A stretch of 64,000 nt of DNA. It comes from Allantophomopsis cytisporea. Lineage: Eukaryota > Ascomycota > Leotiomycetes > Phacidiales > Phacidiaceae. The notes under the pieces were generated by a model, which was not told where the DNA came from, made no database searches, and worked only from the letters and a program-made list of their open reading frames with translations. This document shows positions 1 to 11,597 of the stretch, piece after piece. The position numbers were made by a program, and so were the translations under genes. The first letter of the stretch is position 1, and each line of letters starts with the position of its first letter. Location of the stretch: assembly GCA_024752435.1 (NCBI GenBank), contig CP103020.1, forward strand, positions 496,001 through 560,000, written 5' to 3'.

Positions 1-1
1 C

Positions 2-1279
2 TTCTCGAACGGAAACCCTTTTGCTTACTCAGCTCACGCTCGCCATGGTTGGCACAATGGCTATAACTCCATGCCACCTCCTGTCGTGCCCGACGTGCCT
101 GTCAATGCGCCAACCGGCCCAAAGGCTATGCGCGAGGGTAACATGAACGTACGTGGTCGTGGATTCTCTATAGTAGGTCGCGGAGGCCGAATGCATAGCA
201 ATGCCCCGCAGGAGGTTCACTCAGAAAGATCTACTAGTAGGACCGCGGAACCAGAACGGGAGAAAGTAAAAGAGAAGTCGAGATCAAGATCGAGATCAGG
301 GTCACGATCAAAGAAAGAAGAAGACAGAGCTTCCGAGGCGGGTTCGAAACGCGAGAGGAGACGTCACCGACATCGCTCCACCAGCCCTTCCGAAGATTCG
401 GAGGAGAGGGAGAGGAGGAGAGAACGCAGACGTCGTAGGGAGAGGAAATACGAGGATGAAGAAGTCTACGATGATAACAAGGATGAGTCGAGAACACGAG
501 AGGCTTCGCCTGCTGAGTCTCGGCGTTCCAGCCATCGCTCACGTCGCGATCGTGATAAGGACCGCGAGCGAGATAGGGATTATAAGTCTTCACGTTCTCA
601 CCGTTCTGCACATCGCTCTCACCGTGATAGGAGTCGAGAGCGCAGCCGCGAGCATAGATCTCGTCGCCATCACGAGGACGACGATGGTATTGCTGCCACC
701 GAACCTGATATCAGGGCCGATGAGGATAAAGGTACTCACTCATCGAAGAGCAGAGGGGACAGAGACAGAGACAGAGATAGGGATAGGGAGTCAAAGAGTG
801 GCAAAGATAGAGAGGATAGAGACAAGGACAGAGAGCGTTCGAGTCGCCATGGTCGAAGTCACCGCGACGAGGAGCGTTCCAGTCGTCACGGGACGTCCCA
901 TCGTGAACGTGAACGCGAACGCAGCGACCGCGAATCAGACAGACCACGACGCAAGGACTCAGAAAGAGAGCGGGACAGAGAGCGTGAACGCGAGTCTTCA
1001 AGCAAGGTCGCACCAGCCGTCGACCCACATACCATGGAGCGCGAGGCTCGAAATCGGGAGAGACTGCTCAAGGAAGCACAGCGCATTGCTGGGCTGGCCA
1101 GCATTGCTGGAGTTAGCAGTAAGAGAGGCCGCGATGATCATGAGGGCGGGAGTGGCAGACGCTCTAAGCACAGGCGGAGGAGCGGTGGCTTGAATTATGA
1201 TGGGGCGGGCGGTGATGAGCCGGATGAGGAGCGCATCGCAAGGGGTGAGAGTAAGCGTGAGTCGTCGAGATGGGAATAG
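2..1279 (+). CDS. 3' end of an RS/RD/RE-rich nuclear protein (5' truncated)
   Basis: The frame is open from base 2 to the TAG at 1277-1279, giving 425 visible residues with no start, so the gene begins left of the window. The first ~60 residues are Pro/Gly/Arg-rich and contain an APTGPKAMREG stretch and an RGRG patch. Next come about 250 residues of alternating Arg with Ser, Asp or Glu, typical of splicing and mRNA-processing factors that locate to nuclear speckles. A helical, charged segment (EREARNRERLLKEAQRIAGL) follows, then a basic RSKHRRR patch and an acidic tail ending in SRWE. I do not recognise the family: a THO/TREX subunit, a polyadenylation factor or an RRM protein are all possible, and the diagnostic domain must lie upstream. 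Other frames are open here only because the composition is repetitive. Confidence 0.8.
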   Translation, partial: FSNGNPFAYSAHARHGWHNGYNSMPPPVVPDVPVNAPTGPKAMREGNMNVRGRGFSIVGRGGRMHSNAPQEVHSERSTSRTAEPEREKVKEKSRSRSRSGSRSKKEEDRASEAGSKRERRRHRHRSTSPSEDSEERERRRERRRRRERKYEDEEVYDDNKDESRTREASPAESRRSSHRSRRDRDKDRERDRDYKSSRSHRSAHRSHRDRSRERSREHRSRRHHEDDDGIAATEPDIRADEDKGTHSSKSRGDRDRDRDRDRESKSGKDREDRDKDRERSSRHGRSHRDEERSSRHGTSHRERERERSDRESDRPRRKDSERERDRERERESSSKVAPAVDPHTMEREARNRERLLKEAQRIAGLASIAGVSSKRGRDDHEGGSGRRSKHRRRSGGLNYDGAGGDEPDEERIARGESKRESSRWE

Positions 1280-4200
1280 ATCACCGCGACGTGGTTCCCG
1301 GATTTCTGGGCGGATGGAGCTGGCAGAGCTGCAGCAGATGTGTGTGAGTGAGCTGGACTGCAGGAGGTCTCGGACATTTCTAGAGATGAATGGGCGCGAG
1401 CGGCCATCAGGTCCTTTTTGCTTTTGCAGTACAGCATAGCTAGCTGAGAGAATCATGAGGCCACCAACTCCTATCTCCAAAAAAGTAATGCAACATAGCT
1501 TCTCATAGGAATTGCAAGGATTTTGCTGGTATTTCCTGGACTGTTGTGATTGTGTTATGCGCGCACTGGATAATCACTCAGAATCTAACTTTCGTATTGC
1601 GACTCGCGCGCTCTGACCTTGCTGCTTGCTGCATGCATATCAATGTTAATCCTAGGAACGAAGTCGAGGTGGTATCACAAAACCCGTTTTACGGGAATTC
1701 CAGTTTAAGAATAATGCTTGAAACTTAATCTTGAGGACGATAACCCTTGACAGGCTACTCTCCAGGAATCAATAAGTAATCATGCGGAGTATTGATTGCT
1801 TTTCTCAACCCGGCATATCCTTGCACCGAAGGCATTTGTTCACGGAAAAGGTTCAAGATTTGCAGACGACATATTAGATTATCTTCGTATGCTGCACTGT
1901 GGGACCTCAACCAACGGGACATCACGGACTTCGCTTCTGAACCTCAAACTTTCTGGAATGTCTTGCGGTTCGATTCGCAGCAAGATGCACCAAGATGGCC
2001 TGGGAAGTTGGCGTATTGATGTAGAGTTCAGAGGCCTGGCAGTCCAATCCAGGTTCGTGGGTTCTGAAAAGTTGGTGATTGGCTGAGAAAGCAGAGAAAG
2101 TGCGGGTGTTCCTTGAAAAAAATTATGCATCGACGGCCATGGCCTTCGAAGATCTCCTCGCTGATAGCGAAACTTAAATTGTAACTTGTGACTGGGAACG
2201 GCTTAGGATTTGAGTATCTCTCGCACTTTCAAGTGGTATCCAAGATGCCCAGTCTACGCCCTACCAATTGCCTACAAGCTTTCAATAGGCTAATTGTATC
2301 GGGTGTAACGATGGGATATTGTCGTATCGGGACCATCGTATTGGCGCTAGGTAGGTGGCACTTCTTCTCGAAGGTTTGATCCTATGGCCTTGATCGACCG
2401 ACTTTCTGGTAACCATCTAGCATGACGACTTTTCTCCGTAAAGATAAAATTCCCCTGACTATGTGGATGATTATCTGTGGGCAGATGCAGTTGATGATAC
2501 TTTGGGTCATAATCAATAAATAACCAGCAGACAACCCTGGTAGCAGTGACGAGCACGAATGATGATGAGCCAAGTGATCTATTGTCAAATGCAAGAGATG
2601 ATTGCAACTGTGACTAGGATAGTGGCAGTGAAGCCACATAGCAGTGATTTTACTAATCTGGCCGTATGTACTTCAAACAAGTGTCTGCTGGGACACTGTC
2701 ATCTTCAAGAGTGGAACTCAAATATTTGGAGATGTTGGAAGGATGTGTGGGGAAATTTCAGCACAATATCATTTTTCATCGAATATTCCATACCTATGCC
2801 TGTCTTACGACATTTGTCAAGACCCCGGGACCCTTAACGGCTGGCACAATGCCACCGTCCCAATTACTGGGCTGTGCGTTCACGAAGCTAATGCAGTCTG
2901 CAGCTTGAATTGAATATCAAACAAGGATATTGGGATTTGGTGATGTGATATGTTTGTTCCCGTGATGATGAGCGGGTAGACACGAGTGGTTCTGGTACGC
3001 AAGATGATGCCAGCCTTGGAAAGGCAAGGTTTCTATATTTCCTTCCTGCGTTTGTGGAGTCACCAGCCTGAAAAGAAAAGTGCGATATCTCGGAGAACTG
3101 CCGATGCTCAGACATCACGCCCTGCTTCGCGCTTGTTTTTTTGTCAAAAAGCAGCCGCTTAACCTAACCAAATGAGGAATTTATGGACGCCCCACGATTC
3201 AACTTTCAATGACATGTTCGGCGGCACACCGGGATCATGTCGGCAGGGTCCCAAGGTAGACGTGATCAAGGCAATGATTGACTCCGGTAGGAATAGGATG
3301 GGTACAATCCACTTTCAATATATCACCAACTGTTGTGACAAGTAATGGTTGAAGTTGTACTATGTGAAAATGGGGCAGACAAGAGAGACATGGGATGTTC
3401 CAACGTGAAGGTCCACTAGATCACAAGTGAGCTTTTCAACAGCGTTACGCCTTGAAGAAGAGCGGTTGTGCCCTTGTTGGGCTTTATGCGCACGGCTCAT
3501 GTGTCAATCCGGTGGCTTACAGGGGCGCCTGCGATAATCGAGATCCGATGAATGATGCATCCTCGGGAAGAGCTGCGTTGAGGTCACAGGAAGAATAGCC
3601 GAGGTCCTGAGAATGAAGAAGGCAATCAGCAGTGAATTACGGACTTTTAGTAGCATTGTGGTTAGCATTGTGGTATTGTGATATACTGCGTAGTATGCAG
3701 ACAAAAAGTATGGCGTACGCATATTGTACAATACGTACAGGCGTACTCGGACTATTGTGCCTCAGCAGCACAAAGTGCACTCAAGCTCGCCCATGTCACC
3801 ATCTGGAGACAGGGGGGGAAGCGCGTATCCCAACTCTCGACGCATAGTCAGCTAGTGGGCTACAGTTCCAATTTATGAGAAATGATAGAAAGACATCTTA
3901 GTGTGTTCTCGGTAGTGCCTACATCTGACGATCTGAGCTGTCGTATATGTGAGGCCCAACCCGGATTTAGAAGCCGTTGTGAAGTATTGAGTAGTGCCTT
4001 GCTGTCCAAGGAGCGTAGGGCCTAATGGCTTTTTATCCATGTTCATGTGCCTATGACAAAGCATTTTGTTTATGTATATATACATATATAATTCATGGTG
4101 AAAGAGTGCATACATACTGCGAAATGAAAATAAGACAAGTTGGTGATACCGATCACGGAAGCCACGATACCAGAACCTGCATTCGTGCACCACAGCATAT

Positions 4201-4912
4201 TCCAATGAAGAACGAATGCCGAGCTGAAAATAATGCACTGGTGCTTGCTCTGACGTGACTTGGAGTGATTAGATATTGAGGCAGGCTCTCATAAAGCTCC
4301 TTTGGGACTGTGGAGCACCGGATTTGTATGTTGGAAATATCTCTGTATGTATTAACGGATGAATGGAGTGAATGAATATATGTATGTATGTGTAGTGTAA
4401 TATATGTTTGCTGACTCCGGCCGGTATGGACGTATGTCTTCTATGCAAAGTATGTACCTTTGAACCACCAAACGGAGTAGGTATGTATATGTGCATATAC
4501 TACACATATTGCACTCTGCTGCACATATGGTACATATGTATGTACCTTACGGAGTAGATATTCCATACCCACAAATCCTTTCGTTTTGTGTATATCTATG
4601 CACTGTGTATAATCAGTACAGTCCACACAGACTGATAGAACCTTTGAAACCCTTGAAGCCCATTCTTAAGTTTGCTGCAATGCGGTGTGGGCCATGGGCC
4701 GTAGAATATTTGGTGATCTGGCCCAAACCAATGGGACATGGCCCAAAGAAGTGCTGGCTTAGACATCTCTCACTGGATTCGGCAATACCAAGAACAAATG
4801 AGGATCAAGTGGCATGTCGAGTTGGCTGATCGTACGTCTCTGCGTCGTCAAATACGGGCAATACAGCCTATCCCATTTCAAACCGCCAAGTGTTAGATAA
4901 CTCTTTGACTCT
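1280..4912. other. Intergenic region, no convincing gene
   Basis: About 3.6 kb after the RS-rich gene. Open frames on both strands are under 125 codons, mostly lack splice-consistent partners and have no recognisable motif. From about 4050 to 4620 the DNA is dense in TATG/TACATA runs, and two ACGGAGTA words occur at 4472-4479 and 4549-4556. I see no tRNA or transposon. Confidence 0.6.
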
Positions 4913-5336
4913 CTATTCCTCGAATTCTTCCATCCCTCGCTCTGTCTCACCACTCCTGGCGACGGTGACGTTGTTGTTGTTATTGCTGTTGGTCGAGTTC
5001 GAGTCCAGCATAACGGATCTGCTAGCCCCATCTTCCTTGAACAAACAAAACATTGTTAGGAAGCTCCACCTGCTCCTTCGAATCCAGCTCTCTCTCTCTC
5101 TCTCTATCTCTCTCTCACTGCTGAGAACTTGACCTGGATTTGCGAGAGAGCACTGCATTCACATGCATATGGTCCAAAGGGGATAGCTATACAGTCCTCA
5201 CCTTCTTCTGCATGTGCTGTTCCCACGTCGTGCACGCCAGATCTGTGGATGTTTCCAACGCCCCGTCGCAAAGGATCATTGCAGCTACATTTTGAGTGGT
5301 CATTGGTGACGATGACACAGGCGATTGACTGTCCAT
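4913..5336 (-). CDS. Candidate small two-exon gene, unknown product
   Basis: Weak candidate. On the minus strand an ATG at 5336 opens 45 codons (exon 5336-5202) ending at a good donor, AAG|GTGAGG. An acceptor at 5036 (TTGTTCAAG) preceded by a CCTAAC branch site leads in phase 0 into 41 codons (5035-4913) ending in TAG. The predicted 85-residue protein has a polar, Ser/Asn-rich tail with a run of five Asn, and no domain I recognise. The 166-bp intron has the right architecture, but the (CT)n repeat inside it and the low-complexity tail make a chance structure possible. A longer hydrophobic frame upstream (5677-5339, other phase) could be a first exon; I could not connect it cleanly. Confidence 0.22.
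5088..5117. repeat. (CT)n microsatellite
   Basis: CT dinucleotide run with one interruption (TCTATC), inside the proposed intron of the weak minus-strand candidate gene. Confidence 0.9.
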
Positions 5337-6537
5337 CGCTACAGTGCCTGTCGAGTCAACATGGCCACGGCGTGGACCTTGCAACTTGTACCCGCATTAG
5401 CCAGCACCAGCACCAGCGCCCAGCGAGGACGCCTAGCAGCCTGTGCTTGTGTGGATAAGGACCTTGTTGTGCCCTCGCCAATGAGAATCAGACCAAGGTT
5501 GGCACAGACAGTGGTACAGCAGCACATCGAGCGAGGGAGAGTGAAGCGAGGAGACATAAGAGAAGGAGGAAGATTGAGGAATGAGGACGGGAATGAGATG
5601 AGAAGTACGATGGTATAGCAAGCGGGCCGAGCAAACATGGCATGACTTAGGGATTCGACATGAGATGTAATGACCATACTGTGAGCGATAGTTACCTGTA
5701 CAACTGATCAGCTCTCGCCGAGTTTGTTCGCAACTTCAGTCTGTAGCTCTTCCGTTGCCGACCATGGACAGCGATTGTGTATATCCAAAGCCTTGTCCAA
5801 CCGGTAGGATACACTGCATAGCTATGCAGCCGATGGACAAAAGTCTATCTCTGAGATACGTATGTCTTGATGCATGAAAGTATGTAAGTGTGTAATGTTG
5901 AGTAGATCCATCGTTATTTACCGTCAATCGTGGATAGGTGATTCGTGTGAGCAAAAAAGAGTACATTGCAGGTGGGGGAGAGTTGCTCAAGTGCACGCCT
6001 TGCTTTCCGATGGTTCCTGGAATTTGTCAAGTCGGCACCACGATATGTTCCATCGTTTACAATTCTTTTCTTCTTGCTTTGGTTTTGGTTATTGGAATTA
6101 TGTGGGCTTTTTATTTTATTTTCTGTCTTGTATATTTGTGATGCGGTTCTTTTGCCTCTATACATACCCTTTTTTTTTTTCTTTTTTTTTTTCCTTCCAT
6201 TTAATTTGTGCAGTTGATTTTGACTGCCATTAACCGTTACGTCGTTACGACATTATGTGCTAGAGTAACGAATACAGTAGAGCGCTGTTGTGACTTGATC
6301 CATAAAAGTGTAGTGGCGGCACGGTAAGCAACTCTACGTAAGACGATACCTTCTACCTTACTGGAAAAATACAAGCATACCCGTTCCATCCCTTGGTTCG
6401 CTGCTAAGTCACATATTCACACTTTATCATGATGAGATATATCAGATACCTAATTGCGGAATTCCTTCATCGACAATATCAAACAAGAAGATCATTGGAA
6501 GCAAGAAATAGAGTAGGAAGGATTACTTTGTACGAAC

Positions 6538-6539
<2 letters not shown>

Positions 6540-6568
<29 letters not shown>

Positions 6569-6575
6569 TGTATGT
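6540..6575. repeat. (GTAT)n tetranucleotide microsatellite
   Basis: Roughly eight GTAT units followed by GTACGTACATCAT. About 70 bp downstream (6636-6658) lie CATACATACAATACATACAT runs, which are complementary to it. Confidence 0.95.
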
Positions 6576-7694
6576 ACGTACATCATATCAGGTCTGCGCA
6601 TCTGTGTATCTGCGTTGAGCGAGTCCTACTTCATCATACATACAATACATACATACATATTACTATTACTTACCGCTTGAATAATATCAATACTACATTA
6701 CCTTATTCCCTCACTCCCTTCTCCGTATTTCCCTTTTGTGTTCCATGCTCAGTCTATCATATCTTCATTACCGAGTACGGTGGATATTCCACCATTCCAT
6801 CTTTGCACCCCTTCCCAAGATGGTGCACATCGGGAAGGCGGGCCCTCGACCCACGCAAACCACAAACCCGCATTCGTGGGCCGCCAGACGGGGTATGTAT
6901 GTATGTATGAATGAATAGACCTTGAACCAGACAATGTGTTACTTAAATAGCTCCAACAGAGTTCTTTTTACTTTGTACAAGTCTGAATTTGTTGAAGATG
7001 GTTGAAGGGGTTGAGGACATTGAGGGGATTGAGGGGAGTTGAGTGGTCGAGGGATCGAAGGGGTCCAAACTCATTAAGCCAAGACCTCTCTCTCTTGGTA
7101 TCTATGTCCTCCGACTCTTCTATCTCCAACATTGTTTCTGGACTCCTTCATACAATGGTCTCGCTTTCTTTGGCGGTGCTAAAAAGGGACGGTTCAAGAG
7201 TACACTCATGCCTGGTTGTTTGTGGATGTATATATATATGTACAGGATGTATGTTACCCAGAGTATGTACGTAATAACTGTAGGAGATTATGTGCTTGTG
7301 TTATCATCCTCATCTCGGTGTCGGCGTATGTCTCTACTCTCTCTACCTCTCACACACTCTATCTACTAGATTCTCTCGATACTCTTGATTCTGCTTGTTT
7401 CGATGTGCTCAGCTTCCAAGCTCCCGTTTAACCACCGGGTCTTTCATTGATGCGTGTCGCACTGAGACTTCCTGGTACAATAGCACAAGTATGTGCATGA
7501 TGACGGTCAAATAAAGTGAATTGTGACTACATAGCTTCTTCCCTGTTGGCGTATCATAATCTGGCACATAATCTATTCATACAGTTCGGTGCTGTTGCAG
7601 TAGCTTCACATTTGGCTTTGGGACGTGTATTCTTTAGGGTAGTTGGAACACACTGACCAACACCCACCACATTAGATAGACACACACGCAGACA

Positions 7695-7698
7695 CACT

Positions 7699-7735
<37 letters not shown>

Positions 7736-7736
7736 C
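7695..7736. repeat. (CCCTCA)n hexamer array
   Basis: Five perfect CCCTCA units (7701-7730) with one degenerate unit on each side. It resembles, but is not, the fungal telomere repeat CCCTAA, since the fifth base is C. Confidence 0.9.
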
Positions 7737-10036
7737 TCTCTGTGTTGTCTCCCGCTGCGCCTGAACTCCCGCACATCACAGAGCCTTGACCCACACAATT
7801 TCACTCACAAGTCAGTCAAAGCTTGGTGGCTCTCGCACGCACGCACAGCACAGCACTTACATACAATAGTTGAATGGGATTCGTAGTGAGTATTGACTAA
7901 CATTGACCAGATCATGACCATAACTGAACTAACTCACTTGACAGATTGACAGATTGACTGATTGATCTTCTCTAGTCTAGTAGAAACATAAGAGATAGAT
8001 CCCGTTCCCCGCCATTTCAACGCTTCAACCACAATCAAATCATTAACCACCACCACCACCAACAACAAACAACAACAAACAACAACAATCCCGGTCTACC
8101 CTTTCCAAAACACCTACCTGACCACGATGACATTCTGTGATTCGATCATGAGCTGACAAATAATGCACCGTACCTTAGTCTATGGAGCATGACAAGCCAA
8201 AAGGAAAAAGTCTTCACTATCAAAACCCGGATTTGCATCGTTCTTCTTTCTTTCTTCACCCTAGTGTGACCTTGTCCAATTCAATTCCCTCCGTAATGCG
8301 CTTCAAGGCACTCGATTGCTAGGGTCATTGGTCGTGGGTCTTGAGTTTGTGGGTAGCAGTAAGTAGGCCATGGGTCCCTTCTCACTTACTACTTACCCGG
8401 AGTTTGGATGTTGGCTGAGAATGAATTGGTGCTGGCGTTGCGCCTCTCTCGTGCCTTTTTTGTGTCTCCGCCTCCACTCAAAGCTTGGAGCTTTTGGAGC
8501 TTTGAGCTTCCGTTGAACTTGTCATTGCGGGAAGCTACCGCCATACATACCTTACCTTACTTTTTATGCTTTTTGCTTTACTCACTAACCCCCCCCCCCC
8601 AAATATTACGGAGCAATGTTTGGAGATGGATGTTACAGGTGGGCTTCTGGACCAACTCTATCCGCAGTCCAGTCACTCGAGCCCATATTTCACAACTCAA
8701 TACGGATTACTCGTTGCTCGAACCAAGCTGGGGGGACGCTCTACGCTGTGCTGTAGCTTGCCTCTTACTCGCTACCATCGAGTTCCATTCAATCAGTCAA
8801 TCGGAGCCGAGGAACTTTTACCTTATGAAAATACTTACCTGTCAGATCTTAACCGCCTGTCAAAGGGAGACCTAGACAGAGAGCAAGGAACGAGGAATGA
8901 GAGACACAAGAGCAAATGGGAAAGAAAAGCAGAGGAGGATGGATGAAAAGACAATAGATTAGAGTAATACAGTGGAAAGAAATAGAACATAATTTCGTGA
9001 AAAGGACCTTCGATACATCCGAGCACAGCATTTGTATCCGTCTCTCACCTAAATTTCCCTTTTTCCTTTTCCCCTTGGCCTTTCCATTTCCCCTTCCTTT
9101 CCTCTCTTAATCCTCCTCAATTTAACCTTATCACACGGCTAGCCGTCCTCCGCTTTGCATATTTAGGAAATTAACAACTCCATACTTACGGAGTACGAAG
9201 TATACTCCACACGTCCACACTTCATACACATACACATTCAAAGTCATTTTATATCATCATCACAGAAATAGGACCATATCATTCATACTGCTACCAATCT
9301 TACTATTGTTACCCTCACTTCTCTCCGCCTACTTAGTCTCATAACATTCTCTTCTCCATCCTAAAAAGCAGAAGAAAAACCCAACAACCAAAAACTCTCC
9401 TCCTCCACAAGTCAGATTTCTCAATCTTTCCTCTCTCGTCCATCCATCTGCCATCATCCTTACACATACAAGTACAGTATTTCCCTCCCGGCAGCATATC
9501 CAGTTCAGTCCGTCCTGCATCGCCGATCCTCTCTCTTCATATCCTGGAGCATTCTACGGTACAGCAGAAGGACTGCGCAAGGTTTCAGTCGGTATCGCCA
9601 GGCACTCACACCTCTGTCGATCACCAGAAGGGGCACCAGCTTCTTTCTGCTGCTGCTACTGACAAGGTCCTGGTAGTCCCGAATCTTCTTGACATCCTAC
9701 CTTACTCTCTATCTACACACTCACCCACATCGTACACTCTCTTACCCACGAAAGTACTCACGGACATGGCCAATCGACCATAGTCAATTCCCATCTTTCA
9801 CTCAATCACTCACTATCATACCTTCCCACCCCCTCCCAAGCCGCGTACAGCTAGCTAGCTACACGAACTTCCAACTCATCAAAAGCACTCCTCTACTGGA
9901 CTACTGGACCTACGAAAAGGCAGGCCCTATCCGCCGCACATTACCTTTTTCTCGCATTATTGGACGTATTGACTGCGTATTGCATTTCTGAACCCTGGTT
10001 ATCTGGGCCATTGCCGATTCTACTCTAGGAGATCTC

Positions 10037-10213
10037 ATGAAGTACGGTCATCGCGTCTTTCAGTCTCCACCCTACACCGCTAATATTGATTCCAAGATAA
10101 TTGATCTGCTCCTGGGACATAGCCAGTCGCGACCCTTCCAGTCTAGATGCAGTAGCTCATGTCACCCCATCACCCGGGTCCATCGCCTGTGTCGACTGCA
10201 TCCTCCAACATAA
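10037..10213 (+). other. Overlapping upstream ORF at the velC start
   Basis: An ATG at 10037 opens 58 codons in a different phase from velC, passes over the velC ATG at 10159 and stops at TAA 10211-10213. If the transcript starts upstream, as the C/T-rich leader suggests, this overlapping uORF would reduce initiation at velC. The peptide has no recognised domain. An alternative is that it is partly spliced out of the leader. Confidence 0.45.
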
Positions 10214-11597
10214 GTACAGCCATGTCTGTCACCGAGACGTCAAGGCCCGTGGCAGGCTCATTTTTACCACCCCCACAAACATCACATACTACAGAAAACC
10301 GAGGCAGTGGCCCTTTGCGTCTACCGCCTCCCTCGAGTCTTGCATATATATCTTCAGGTCCCCCGATGGGTCAAGGCCGGACCCCCGATTCTTATCGCCA
10401 CGAACAATATACCCCACGCAACAGCGTCCCCGTCAATCCTTATCCGTCCTTCGAAGCGCCTCGTCGCCCCTCGGCATCTCTTCAGCATATCTTACACGAC
10501 GTCCCTGTACATCCTCGAGTATCTATATCGTCGGCAAGCTCTCATCCTGTCATTACTTCTCCAGTTGAAGAACGTGAAAGACCCTTTGTACCTTCATATC
10601 AGCCGGCCAGCGCGGTCTCGGTCCCACAAAAGCGTCAAGCAAAGAAGATCAGTCAGAGGAAAGAAGAAGATAAATCGGACATACAAACATCCCAATCTGT
10701 GGTTTCAGCTCTGCACACTTCTCCCTTGCGTACATCTCCGCAATACCCATTGCCCCAGAATTCCTACCCGCCATCGAGTACCAGTGAGCCCCATCAGGAT
10801 ACTCCGAAGCCGAGGTCTCGAGCGGGAAGCAGAACAATGCAGATATCAGGATTGATAAGTGAGCCAAGCAGGTAGGTTGACACTGTCCACTAACTATGCA
10901 GTGCGTCGGTTGACAACATACAAGCAATACCGAGGATATATATACCATTCGAGTTCGCCAGCAACCATTGGCAGCTCGGGCCTGCGGTTTTGGTGAAAGA
11001 GATCGAAGAGTCATTGATCCACCACCGATAGTACAGCTCACTCTGACAAACCCGAGTTTGACGCAAGATCAAATTATTAGGAAACTCAGGTCACCGTTCA
11101 GCGTCATTCATTGCACATTATGGAATGCCGGTACAGACGAGGACAAGACGACCATGCCAGGCGTAACGGATAGGCGACCTCAAAGAAGACTCATGGGAAC
11201 TTTGGTGGCATCACCGTTCGTTGGTCGGGATGAGAACGATGAGGAAGGCTGTTTCTTTTGTTTTCCAGATCTTTCGTGCCGGACACATGGCTCTTACCGG
11301 CTCAAATTCCAACTGGTTATTCTGGATCCCACCAGGTTTCAGGCAGGAGTCTCGTTCCCAATACTATCTACTACCATGAGTGAGCCCTTCCAGGTCTTCA
11401 ATGCTAAGGACTTCCCGGGAATGAGAGCAAGCACCAGTTTGACAAAGAAGCTGAAGGAGCAAGGTTGTCTGATTTCTGTGAAGAAGGGCAATGATAAACA
11501 TAATGCCGCCAGAGATGACAGCGGTGAGGAGGAGGAACCTGAAGGCGGTGATGACTCCGCATCAAATAGAGCACGTGGAAAACGACCCAAGCGTTAG
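10159..11597 (+). CDS. velC: Velvet-domain regulator, VelC type
   Basis: Two exons, 10159-10871 and 10925-11597, encode 461 residues. Residues 1-237 are Pro/Ser-rich and probably disordered. The velvet domain fills about 239-420: it has YTIRVRQQPLAARACGFGER, DRRVIDPPPIVQL, a GTLVASPFVGRDE segment, a GCFFCFPDLSCRTHG segment and the FQVFNAKDFPGM motif. The C-terminus is acidic, then basic (RGKRPKR), a possible nuclear signal. A long N-terminal extension before one uninterrupted velvet domain is the VelC layout; VosA carries the domain near its N-terminus and VelB has a split domain. Velvet proteins are fungal DNA-binding factors that link development with secondary metabolism. A TAG six bases before the ATG fixes the start. 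The intron must use a TACAAG acceptor; a nearer GCAG would break the domain. Confidence 0.9.

Larger units (their letters stand above)
5337..10036. other. Intergenic region and probable long promoter/leader of velC
   Basis: About 4.7 kb without a supported gene. It holds a T-rich stretch (about 6050-6200), GTAT repeats (6540-6575 and 6893-6914), a CCCTCA array (7695-7736), CAACAA runs near 8060-8090, a C10 tract near 8591 and a TACGGAGTA word at 9187-9195. From about 9000 on, the + strand is C/T-rich and purine-poor, as is usual for fungal core promoters and 5' leaders, and it leads into velC. Frames at 8408-8946 and 9689-9991 lack recognisable protein features. Confidence 0.55.

Noticed and set aside
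456..1193. Second long + frame within the RS-rich gene
   Set aside because: A shifted reading of the same Arg/Ser/Asp/Glu codon repeats; only the 2-1279 frame has coherent RS composition and a conserved-looking tail.
7695..7736. Internal telomere tract
   Set aside because: The unit is CCCTCA, not CCCTAA, and other microsatellites of the same type occur nearby.
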